A stretch of DNA of 5,691 nucleotides from JALOLG01 sp035557475 (GTDB lineage Bacteria; Actinomycetota; Acidimicrobiia; Acidimicrobiales; Ilumatobacteraceae): NCBI GenBank assembly GCA_035557475.1, contig DATMDV010000349.1, positions 1-5,691 of the forward strand. Reading direction: 5' to 3'. This document shows positions 1-5,424 of the stretch, piece after piece. Below the pieces are notes generated by a model. That model was not told the DNA's origin, made no database searches, and was given only the letters and a program-made list of their open reading frames with translations. A program made the translations under genes and the position numbers. Position 1 is the stretch's first letter, and each line of letters opens with the position of its first letter.

Positions 1-42
1 CTCGTCCGGAATTTCCTCTGGCGCAGACGGTTCGGGCGGTTC

Positions 43-79
43 TAGTGTCGGTCGCCTGACGAGAACACGCACTGGGGGA
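43..79 (+). promoter_or_regulatory. Candidate -10 box and Shine-Dalgarno for the whiB-like gene
   Basis: TAGTGT at 43-48 fits the actinobacterial TANNNT -10 pattern and would place the transcription start near base 55, giving a leader of about 34 bases. No convincing -35 hexamer lies 17-18 bases upstream. GGGGGA at 74-79 is a good Shine-Dalgarno, nine bases before the GTG at 89. The ribosome site is fairly solid and decides the start; the -10 assignment is by pattern only. Confidence 0.4.
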
Positions 80-88
80 CACACCGAG

Positions 89-328
89 GTGTCAGCGCAC
101 GAACTCGAATGGCGCATGCTCGGGGCATGCCGAGGCCTGGAGCCGGCGATCTTCTATCCCGAAGACGACGAGGCGGCCGAGGTGGCGAAAGAGGTGTGCG
201 AGCTGTGCGGGGTTCGCGCGGCCTGTCTCGAATACGCCCTGTCGAACCGCGAGAAGGCAGGCGTGTGGGGCGGTGCCACCGAGCGCGAGCGACGCCGCAT
301 CATCCGTCAACGCCGTCGTACTGCCTGA
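89..328 (+). CDS. WhiB-family iron-sulfur transcriptional regulator
   Basis: A 79-residue WhiB-like (Wbl) protein. Members bind a [4Fe-4S] cluster, usually pair with the principal sigma factor, and adjust transcription in response to redox, NO or developmental cues. All hallmarks are visible: four cysteines C14, C37, C40 and C46 (C-x22-C-x2-C-x5-C), the GVWGG turn at residues 58-62, and a basic C-terminal tail (residues 66-77, ten Arg in twelve positions) expected to contact DNA. The length is typical of short Wbl proteins such as WhiB1 and WhiB2. The GTG start is supported by GGGGGA nine bases upstream; the next in-frame ATG (116) would leave only four residues before C14. The frame is open upstream to the window edge, but the Gly/Ser/Thr-rich translation there does not look like Wbl sequence. 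I cannot assign a subclass; the CLEYAL and ERERRR segments look most like WhiB2. trpD follows after 24 bases but seems to have its own -10 box. Confidence 0.95.
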   Translation: MSAHELEWRMLGACRGLEPAIFYPEDDEAAEVAKEVCELCGVRAACLEYALSNREKAGVWGGATERERRRIIRQRRRTA

Positions 329-339
329 CCCGTTCGGCC

Positions 340-345
340 TAGCCT
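340..345 (+). promoter_or_regulatory. Candidate -10 box giving a near-leaderless trpD mRNA
   Basis: TAGCCT fits TANNNT. With standard spacing the transcription start falls on base 352, one base before the trpD GTG at 353. No Shine-Dalgarno precedes that GTG, which agrees with leaderless initiation. No clear -35 is visible, so read-through from the whiB-like gene is an alternative. Confidence 0.4.
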
Positions 346-352
346 CGCTCCG

Positions 353-1411
353 GTGACAGCGATCGACGACTTCGGGGGGTGGCCCGCGCTCCTGACGATG
401 CTGCTCGATCGCCACCACCTGACCGCCGACCAAGCGCACGCCGCGATGTCGACGATCCTCGGTGGCGACGCGACCCCGGCGCAGCTGATCGGGTTCGTCG
501 TTGCCCTGCGATCGAAAGGCGAGAGCGCCGAGGAGCTGTCGGGACTGCTCGACGCCGTGCTCGAGGCCGCCGAGCTCGTGCCGTTGTCCGACGAGCTCCG
601 GGCGGCGGCGATCGACATCGTCGGCACGGGCGGCGACGGCTCGAGCTCGATCAACGTGAGCACGATGGCGTCGATCGTGGTCGCCGGCGCAGGTGTGCCC
701 GTGTGCAAGCACGGCGCGCGTGCCGCATCCTCGAGGTGTGGCACGGCCGACGTGCTCGAGGCCTTGGGTGTCGTCGTCGAGTTGACGCCGAACGGTGTGC
801 GGCAATGCGTCGAGCGGGCCGGCATCGGCTTCTGCTTCGCGCCGCGGTTCCATCCGGCGTTCCGCTTCGCCGCTCCATCGCGCCGCGAGATCGGTATCCC
901 GACCGTGTTCAACCTGCTCGGCCCGATGGCCAATCCCGGCCGGGTGCGGCGGCAGCTGATCGGCGTCGCCAACCCCAACTACGCCGAACGGATGCTGCAG
1001 TCGCTGCGCCACCACGGCTCGACCGACGCGTGGGTCGTGCACGGCAACGGGCTCGACGAACTGAGCACCACCGGCCCGTCGTCGGTGCTCGCGCTGCGCG
1101 ACGGCGAGGTCGAGCACTTCGAGGTCGACGCCGGTTCGATCGGCCTCCCGGTGGCGGTGAAGGCCGACCTGGCCGGTGGCGAGCCACACGAGAACGCGGG
1201 CGCGGTGCGCCGGATGCTCGACGGCGTGCGTGGCCCGCACCGCGACATCGTCGTGCTCAACGCGGCGGCCGCCCTGATCGTGGCCGGGCACGCCGAGTCG
1301 CTGGCCGACGGTGCCGAGCAGGCGGCGGCGGCGATCGACTCCGGTCGTGCTGCCGAGACGCTCGACGCGTTCGTGCGCGAGTCGCGAGCCGCCGCTGATG
1401 CCGCGAGCTGA
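353..1411 (+). CDS. trpD: Anthranilate phosphoribosyltransferase (tryptophan biosynthesis)
   Basis: Cytoplasmic enzyme that transfers the phosphoribosyl group of PRPP to anthranilate, the second step from chorismate to tryptophan. Its 352 residues match the usual 330-370. Visible in order: the N-terminal helical domain (about 1-80), the PRPP-binding GTGGDG at 91-96, NVST at 101-104, the KHGxR segment at 119-123, FAPRFHPAFR at 162-171, RREIGIPTVFNLLGP at 177-191, and the Mg-binding Asp-Glu in GLDELS (D235, E236). One oddity is Ala122 (codon GCG at 716-718), where the family normally has the Asn of KHGNR. The GTG start has no Shine-Dalgarno. It was chosen because it puts the early WPALL segment where TrpD proteins have it; Met16 (398) would remove that segment. 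thrB begins three bases after the stop, suggesting co-translation. Anthranilate synthase, trpC and other trp genes are absent from the window. Confidence 0.95.
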   Translation: MTAIDDFGGWPALLTMLLDRHHLTADQAHAAMSTILGGDATPAQLIGFVVALRSKGESAEELSGLLDAVLEAAELVPLSDELRAAAIDIVGTGGDGSSSINVSTMASIVVAGAGVPVCKHGARAASSRCGTADVLEALGVVVELTPNGVRQCVERAGIGFCFAPRFHPAFRFAAPSRREIGIPTVFNLLGPMANPGRVRRQLIGVANPNYAERMLQSLRHHGSTDAWVVHGNGLDELSTTGPSSVLALRDGEVEHFEVDAGSIGLPVAVKADLAGGEPHENAGAVRRMLDGVRGPHRDIVVLNAAAALIVAGHAESLADGAEQAAAAIDSGRAAETLDAFVRESRAAADAAS

Positions 1412-1414
1412 CGG

Positions 1415-2302
1415 GTGAGCGGAGGCGCTGCGTCGTCGCCAGGCTCGTTCGAGGGCGCGTTCGCAGTTCGCGTCCCGGCTTCGTCGGCCAATCTCGGCCC
1501 CGGCTTCGACTCACTCGGTGTTGCCCTCACGCTGTACGCCGAGATCGGGCTCGGCGACGCCCCGCCAGGCGCAACGCCCGTCGACCACCATCACCCAGCG
1601 GCGGTGGCGTTCGCCCGGTTGGGTGGTGTCGGTTCGACCTGGGTGCGGTCGCCGATCCCGATGGGACGTGGCCTCGGCTTCAGCGGCGCCGTCCGGGTCG
1701 GTGGGGCAGTGGCCGCGCTCGTGCAGCGGCTCGGGCCGAGGTGGCGCGAGTCGGCCGGTGCCGTCGACGAGGTCCTTGCCGTCGCCGGAGCGCTCGAAGG
1801 CCATGCCGACAACGTCGCGGCGTCGCTGCTCGGCGGTGTGGTGGCGACGGCCGGCGGTCGCGCGATCCGGGTGCCGCTCGGCTTCGATCCGGCGGTCGTG
1901 GTCTGGATCCCGGCCGGCAGCACGTCGACCGATCACTCGCGCAACCAGCTGCCGGCCACCGTCTCGCGCGATGACGCCGTGCACAACATCGGCCGCGTGG
2001 CGATGCTCGTAGCGGCCCTCGCCGCCGGTGACACCGGCGCGTTGCGCGACGCCACCAGCGACCGCCTGCATCAGGAGCTGCGCCTCGCCGCCGCACCGAT
2101 GTCGCAGCGGGCACTCGACGCCGGGCTCGAGCACGGGGCCTGGTGTGGGTGGCTGAGCGGAAGCGGACCGACGATCGCGATGCTGTGCAAGGCCGACGCG
2201 GCGGCCGGGTTGGCAGCATCGCTTCCCGACGACGGCCACACGAAGGTGCTTCGAATCGACCACGACGGAGCCGTGGCCGAGCTCATGACGGCGCCGCGCT
2301 GA
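1415..2302 (+). CDS. thrB: Homoserine kinase (threonine biosynthesis)
   Basis: GHMP-family kinase that phosphorylates L-homoserine with ATP, giving the substrate for threonine synthase. Its 295 residues compare with about 300-320 in most relatives. Seen in order: RVPASSANLGPGFDSLGVAL at 19-38, the ATP-binding loop PMGRGLGFSGA at 82-92, EGHADNVA at 128-135 (E128 at the acidic catalytic/Mg position), HNIGR at 190-194, SDRLHQ at 215-220, and the C-terminal GHMP motif LSGSGPTI at 247-254. The loop is unusual: families normally have GLGSS followed by S/A and A, whereas here it is GLG-F-S-G-A. The segment between motifs 1 and 2 is also shorter than usual. The GTG start is three bases after the trpD stop and has no Shine-Dalgarno, implying coupling. 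In most actinobacteria thrB sits beside hom and thrC, so pairing with trpD is less common. The last 20 bases overlap the 3' end of the convergent nuclease gene. Confidence 0.93.
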   Translation: MSGGAASSPGSFEGAFAVRVPASSANLGPGFDSLGVALTLYAEIGLGDAPPGATPVDHHHPAAVAFARLGGVGSTWVRSPIPMGRGLGFSGAVRVGGAVAALVQRLGPRWRESAGAVDEVLAVAGALEGHADNVAASLLGGVVATAGGRAIRVPLGFDPAVVVWIPAGSTSTDHSRNQLPATVSRDDAVHNIGRVAMLVAALAAGDTGALRDATSDRLHQELRLAAAPMSQRALDAGLEHGAWCGWLSGSGPTIAMLCKADAAAGLAASLPDDGHTKVLRIDHDGAVAELMTAPR

Positions 2303-3950
2303 CGTCGATCGGGGACGAGACGTCGATCGGGAACGACCAGGTGCCGGTGCAGGCGACGACGTCGACCTGGTCCGCGACCTTGTCGAAGTGACGGGCGAGG
2401 CAGAGCGCCTCGTCGATCTGCTGGCGCCCGAGTGGGCGGTCGGAGTCGACCGCGGCCGGCGCGGCGACCGGGAGCGACTGGCCGGCGGAGCCGGCGACGA
2501 CGACGTCGACGAGCCGGGCCCGGTCGATGACCCAGGTGACGTCGTCACGGCGGATCTCGCATCGACGCGCGTCGCGAAGTGTCTCGACGAGCCGGTGGCG
2601 GCGCACCGCGCCCTGCAGGGCGCCGAGTCGATCGCGGACGTGGGCCGCCTCCTCGAACCGCTGCTGCGCGGCGAGCCGCGACATCTTCGCCTCGAGCATC
2701 TCGGTGACAAACGACGGATCGCCGCGCAGTGTCTGGGCGGCGGTTCGCACGGCGCTGCCGTACGACACATCGTCGGCGAACCCGGCGCAGGGGCATTGGG
2801 CGACGCCGAGTTGGGCGGCGCCGCACGGAACGGCGTCGGGGGACGGGACGTGCGATCGTCCGAGCCGGATCGAGCACCGTCGCAACGGCAGCGCCGAGAT
2901 CATCGCCTCGATCACGAGCGTCGCCATCGTGCGCGACGGCAACGGTCCGAGATGGAGGCCGGTGCTCGACGGCTCGCGAACGATTGCGAGGCGCGGCCAC
3001 GCCGCGTCGGTGTCGAGCCGGATGTAGCAGTACTTGTCGGCCCGGGTGCCGGCGCGGTTGTACCGGGGGAGCGCACTCGCGATCAGCCGGCTCTCGATGA
3101 CCGCCGCCGACAGCGGGTCGGGCAGGTCGAGGTGCCTCACCGTCTGGGTCTCGCGCAGCATCGGACCGATCTTGCGACGATCATCGCTGCCGAAGTAGCT
3201 GCGCACCCGCTGCCGGAGGTTGGTCGCCTTGCCCACGTACAGGACCTCGTCGCGGTGCCCGCAGAACAGGTAGACGCCGGGGGAGCGCGGCAGGTGCGAG
3301 GTGAGCTTCAGCTTCGCTGATTGCGGATGCCCGGCCAGCTTGGCCAACGCCACGAGGTCGTCGAGGCCGAGCACGCCGAGGCCGGCGGCGCGCTCGAGGA
3401 GGAGATGGAGGAGGTCGGTCGTGGCGAGCGCGTCGTCGAGGGCACGGTGGGTCGGGCGGTGGTCGAGACGGAACCGGCTCGCGAGAGTGCCGAGACGGCA
3501 GTCGGGGACCTCGTCGCGAACGAGCCGGCGGGCGAGTGCCGCGGTATCGACCACGGTTGGTGTGATCGTCGAGCGGCCGTCGCGTTCGAGTGCGGCTCGC
3601 AAGAAGGCGAGGTCGAATCCGACGTTGTGGCCGACGAACACGGCGCCGTCGATGAAGTCGATCAGCGAGCCGAGCACGGCGTCGATACGCGGGGCGGGGG
3701 CGACGACGGCATCGGTGAGCCCGGTGAGAACACTGATCCGGGGCGGGATCGCACGGCCGGGATTGACGAGCGTCTGGAACGTCGCCAGGCACTCGCCGCC
3801 ACGGACCTTGACCACGCCGATCTCGGTGATCATGTCGTTGTTGCGGTCGCCGCCGGTCGTCTCGAGGTCGAGCACACAGAACGTTGCTTCGGCCAGAGGC
3901 ATGCCGAGATCGTCGAAGCTGCGCTGACCCAACATCGCGGCAACTGCCAT
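2283..3950 (-). CDS. DEDDh exonuclease fused to UvrC-like GIY-YIG nuclease with UVR motif
   Basis: A 555-residue two-nuclease protein. Residues 24-185 are a DnaQ-like 3'-5' exonuclease with all DEDDh residues: D28 and E30 in VLDLETTGG, D113 in GHNVGFDLAFL, and H168 and D173 in HRALDDA. Residues 220-300 are a GIY-YIG nuclease as in UvrC and Cho: GVY at 225-227, LYVGKATNLRQRV at 237-249, and a likely catalytic E286 before PRYN. Cysteines 359, 376, 386 and 388 lie where UvrC carries its Fe-S ligands. A UVR motif (RFEEAAHVRDRL, 431-442), the UvrB contact in UvrC, follows. The UvrC RNase-H-like and HhH domains are missing. I believe M. tuberculosis Rv2191 has the same architecture. The role is inferred to be DNA repair; substrate unknown. 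The chosen ATG at 3950 has no Shine-Dalgarno but sits two bases after a predicted transcription start. Upstream in-frame GTGs (3974, 3968) fall inside LexA box 1. ATGs at 3935 and 3902 remain possible. The C-terminus ends in a tandem hexapeptide. Confidence 0.9.
   Translation of the reverse strand: MAVAAMLGQRSFDDLGMPLAEATFCVLDLETTGGDRNNDMITEIGVVKVRGGECLATFQTLVNPGRAIPPRISVLTGLTDAVVAPAPRIDAVLGSLIDFIDGAVFVGHNVGFDLAFLRAALERDGRSTITPTVVDTAALARRLVRDEVPDCRLGTLASRFRLDHRPTHRALDDALATTDLLHLLLERAAGLGVLGLDDLVALAKLAGHPQSAKLKLTSHLPRSPGVYLFCGHRDEVLYVGKATNLRQRVRSYFGSDDRRKIGPMLRETQTVRHLDLPDPLSAAVIESRLIASALPRYNRAGTRADKYCYIRLDTDAAWPRLAIVREPSSTGLHLGPLPSRTMATLVIEAMISALPLRRCSIRLGRSHVPSPDAVPCGAAQLGVAQCPCAGFADDVSYGSAVRTAAQTLRGDPSFVTEMLEAKMSRLAAQQRFEEAAHVRDRLGALQGAVRRHRLVETLRDARRCEIRRDDVTWVIDRARLVDVVVAGSAGQSLPVAAPAAVDSDRPLGRQQIDEALCLARHFDKVADQVDVVACTGTWSFPIDVSSPIDVSAAPS
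2301..2336. repeat. Two tandem 18-bp direct repeats at the end of the nuclease gene
   Basis: Copies at 2301-2318 and 2319-2336 are identical except at position 14 (G versus A). Each contains the palindromes GACGTC and CGATCG. Because 18 is a multiple of three, the nuclease frame is kept and encodes the duplicated hexapeptide FPIDVS-SPIDVS near its C-terminus. The first two bases lie within the thrB stop codon. It is most simply a recent slippage duplication in a tolerant C-terminal tail. Confidence 0.85.
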
Positions 3951-3958
3951 GGGCCGCC

Positions 3959-3987
3959 ATGGAAGCACGAACACACGTTCGCGTCAA
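3959..3987 (-). promoter_or_regulatory. Candidate promoter of the exonuclease/GIY-YIG gene
   Basis: On the minus strand TTGACG (3987-3982) is a near-consensus -35, followed by a 17-base spacer and TTCCAT (3964-3959) as a weaker -10. This places the transcription start near 3952, two bases before the ATG at 3950. Fourteen of the 17 spacer bases are LexA box 1, the classic arrangement for a repressor that blocks RNA polymerase. Confidence 0.55.
3968..3981. promoter_or_regulatory. LexA (SOS) box 1, full consensus match
   Basis: CGAACACACGTTCG matches the Bacillus-type SOS consensus CGAACRNRYGTTCG at all positions and contains the GAAC-N4-GTTC core used by actinobacterial LexA. It starts immediately downstream of the minus-strand -35 and fills most of its spacer, so LexA binding should repress the nuclease gene. 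The motif is read directly; LexA binding is inference. Confidence 0.8.
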
Positions 3988-4000
3988 GAACAACTGTTCG
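3987..4000. promoter_or_regulatory. LexA (SOS) box 2, two mismatches
   Basis: AGAACAACTGTTCG keeps the complete GAAC-N4-GTTC core (3988-3999) and departs from CGAACRNRYGTTCG at the first base and at the second R. Its centre is 19 bp from the centre of box 1, close to two helical turns, so two LexA dimers could bind the same face. It touches the expected -35 position of the NYN gene (about 4000-4005) and covers the upstream edge of the nuclease-gene -35. Confidence 0.65.
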
Positions 4001-4022
4001 GGACGGCGCGCGGCCCGACCGA

Positions 4023-4028
4023 TACGAT
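4023..4028 (+). promoter_or_regulatory. Candidate -10 box giving a leaderless NYN-gene mRNA
   Basis: TACGAT is a strong TANNNT match. With standard spacing the transcription start is base 4035, the A of the ATG, and no Shine-Dalgarno is present upstream. The -35 position (about 4000-4005) has no good match and adjoins LexA box 2. Confidence 0.6.
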
Positions 4029-4034
4029 GACGCG

Positions 4035-5297
4035 ATGGACGGCACGCAGCGCGACGACACGGCGGCGACGCCGAGCGCGCTCGAGCACCGTCACCTGCGC
4101 CGGGCGCTGGAGTTCGCCCTCGACATGGCCCGAGAGGGCCAGAAACTCCGTCCACCGCTCAAGTACCCGGCTGCGTTCAAGCCGTACATGAAGATGTCTC
4201 GGCTGCCGGCGTCGGCACTCGGCCCGATGCGTCGCATCGTGGAGGCCGACGACGTCTTCCGCAAGCGGATCGGCGCAGGTGCCTTGCCCGACCTCGTCGA
4301 CCCGGTCGGGATCCTGTGGCTTCAGCGGCCAGCCGGCTGGACGGAACGAATCGCCGGGCTGCTCTCCGACGCGGCGGACGAGGCAACTCGAGCCGGTGCG
4401 GCGGCCGAGCTGCACCGCGAAGCCCGCAAGCGCGAGGCGGCTGAACAAGTGGCCGCGCGGTCGCGCGTCGAGTTGCTCGCACTGGAGGCGCGAGTGGTGT
4501 CGCTCAGAGATGAGATCGACCAGCTGCGCGCCGATCTGATCAAAGCTCACGAGGCCAACATCGAAGCGAGAGCCGAGTTGATCGATGCTCGCAACGAAGC
4601 GCGCCATGCCAAGGATCGGGAGGCGGCCGCCACGTCGAAGCTCGAGCGAGCCGAATCCGACCGGGCCGCTGCAGTGGCCGCCAGGCAGTCCGCCGAGGGT
4701 GTCCGTGACTCGGTGATCGCCGACCGGGCGGCAGCGGTCGTCGAGGCCACCGAGCTGTCGGGGATGGCTGCCCTCGCGCAGGATCTCGCCGAGCAACTGG
4801 CCGCCTTGAGCAGTCCGCCGACCGACCGCAAGGGTCCGCGAGGGACGCCACGGCGGCGGGCATTGCCACTTCCTGGCGGCGTCGCCGGCGATTCCGAGGC
4901 CGCCACCGAATACCTCGTTCGTTCGGGCGCGTCGGTCGTCATCGACGGCTACAACGTGGCCAAGCTCGGCTGGCCATCACTCGAGCTCGAGATGCAGCGC
5001 CAGGTCCTGCTCGACGCCGTCGAGAACGTCGCCCGGCGGTACGGCTCCGATCTCACGGTTGTGTTCGACGGCGCCTCGGTGATCGGTGCATCGGCTGACC
5101 AGAGACGCCTCGTGCGCGTCGTCTACTCGCCCGACGCTGTGATCGCCGACGACGTCATCCGCTCCGAGGTCGCCCGGTTGCCCGCCGCTCGCCACGTCGT
5201 CGTCGTCACCAACGACAAGGCGATCGTCACCGATGTGCGGGCGATGGGCGCCAACACGGTTTCGAGCGACCGCTTCGTCGCCCTCGCCAAACGCTGA
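4035..5297 (+). CDS. Coiled-coil protein with C-terminal YacP-like NYN RNase domain
   Basis: A 420-residue protein in three parts. Residues 15-105 form a helical N-terminal region with a conserved look (LRRALEFALDMAREG, then DDVFRKRI and GILWLQRPAGW). Residues about 115-258 are a long charged Ala/Glu/Arg-rich stretch predicted to be a coiled coil. A basic Pro/Arg linker (261-282) leads to an NYN domain at 299-418, closest to the YacP type. Its PIN-like acidic sites are D304 in VVIDGYNV, D345 in VVFDGA, D372/D373 in ADDVIRSEV and D394 in VVTNDKA. NYN domains are metal-dependent RNases; Bacillus YacP (Rae1) cuts mRNA on the ribosome. RNase activity here is inferred from intact motifs, and the target is unknown. 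ATG 4035 was chosen because the TACGAT -10 puts the transcript start on it; the frame is open further upstream, but that sequence is antisense to the nuclease gene. It is transcribed divergently from that nuclease across two LexA boxes. Confidence 0.9.
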   Translation: MDGTQRDDTAATPSALEHRHLRRALEFALDMAREGQKLRPPLKYPAAFKPYMKMSRLPASALGPMRRIVEADDVFRKRIGAGALPDLVDPVGILWLQRPAGWTERIAGLLSDAADEATRAGAAAELHREARKREAAEQVAARSRVELLALEARVVSLRDEIDQLRADLIKAHEANIEARAELIDARNEARHAKDREAAATSKLERAESDRAAAVAARQSAEGVRDSVIADRAAAVVEATELSGMAALAQDLAEQLAALSSPPTDRKGPRGTPRRRALPLPGGVAGDSEAATEYLVRSGASVVIDGYNVAKLGWPSLELEMQRQVLLDAVENVARRYGSDLTVVFDGASVIGASADQRRLVRVVYSPDAVIADDVIRSEVARLPAARHVVVVTNDKAIVTDVRAMGANTVSSDRFVALAKR

Positions 5298-5308
5298 CGT
5301 CGCGAAAC

Positions 5309-5329
5309 GGTCCCGCCGGCATTCGGGCC
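5309..5329 (+). terminator. Weak hairpin after the NYN gene
   Basis: GGTCCCG (5309-5315) can pair with CGGGCC (5324-5329) with one bulged T and an eight-base loop, twelve bases after the stop. No T-tract follows, so it is at best a weak or Rho-assisted terminator. Confidence 0.25.
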
Positions 5330-5368
5330 ACATTCTCCCTGGTCAGGAGTTCTGTCACACCCCCTGTC

Positions 5369-5374
5369 TAGGTT
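5369..5374 (+). promoter_or_regulatory. Candidate -10 box of the DUF222 gene
   Basis: TAGGTT fits TANNNT and predicts a start near 5381 with a 44-base leader. No standard -35 is seen. The stretch TGTCACACCCCC (5353-5364) just upstream could be an activator or alternative-sigma element. Confidence 0.4.
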
Positions 5375-5392
5375 GGTTGGTGCCGACTTCCC

Positions 5393-5416
5393 CCGATCCT
5401 CGAACCCTTCGATCGG
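5393..5416 (+). repeat. Nested inverted repeats abutting the DUF222 ribosome site
   Basis: CCGATC (5393-5398) is the reverse complement of GATCGG (5411-5416). Within it TCGAA (5400-5404) and TTCGA (5408-5412) form a second perfect inverted repeat around CCC. The two stems share bases 5411-5412, so they are mutually exclusive in RNA. The outer stem covers the first two bases of the Shine-Dalgarno. It may be an operator, a translational switch or chance. Confidence 0.4.
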
Positions 5417-5419
5417 AGG
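5415..5419 (+). promoter_or_regulatory. Strong Shine-Dalgarno of the DUF222 gene
   Basis: GGAGG lies five bases before the ATG at 5425 and fixes this start over the in-frame ATG three codons later. Confidence 0.75.
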
Positions 5420-5424
5420 AACTG

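Noticed and set aside
1..88. A divergent minus-strand coding start, or an N-terminal extension of the whiB-like protein
   Set aside because: Both frames are open, but the minus-strand version has many A/T third positions unlike the other genes, and the plus-strand version gives low-complexity residues not seen in WhiB proteins. A good Shine-Dalgarno supports GTG 89.
92..1291. Long minus-strand open frame across the whiB-like gene and trpD
   Set aside because: Arises from high-GC codon bias opposite two genes with clear family motifs; its translation shows no recognisable domain.
3951..3974. GTG at 3974 or 3968 as the start of the exonuclease fusion
   Set aside because: These codons lie within LexA box 1 and upstream of the predicted transcription start near 3952.
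2388..4034. Plus-strand open frames antisense to the exonuclease fusion, the second running in frame into the NYN gene
   Set aside because: The minus strand encodes intact DEDDh, GIY-YIG and UVR motifs. An extended NYN start would have to be transcribed through the LexA/promoter region and its translation looks like antisense composition.
4380..4810. Ala/Glu/Arg-rich stretch as a repeat array
   Set aside because: The DNA shows no repeating unit; the pattern comes from coiled-coil amino-acid composition.
5400..5412. TCGAACCCTTCGA as a LexA box for the DUF222 gene
   Set aside because: It is a palindrome, but lacks the GAAC-N4-GTTC core: the spacing is wrong and the GTTC half is missing its G.
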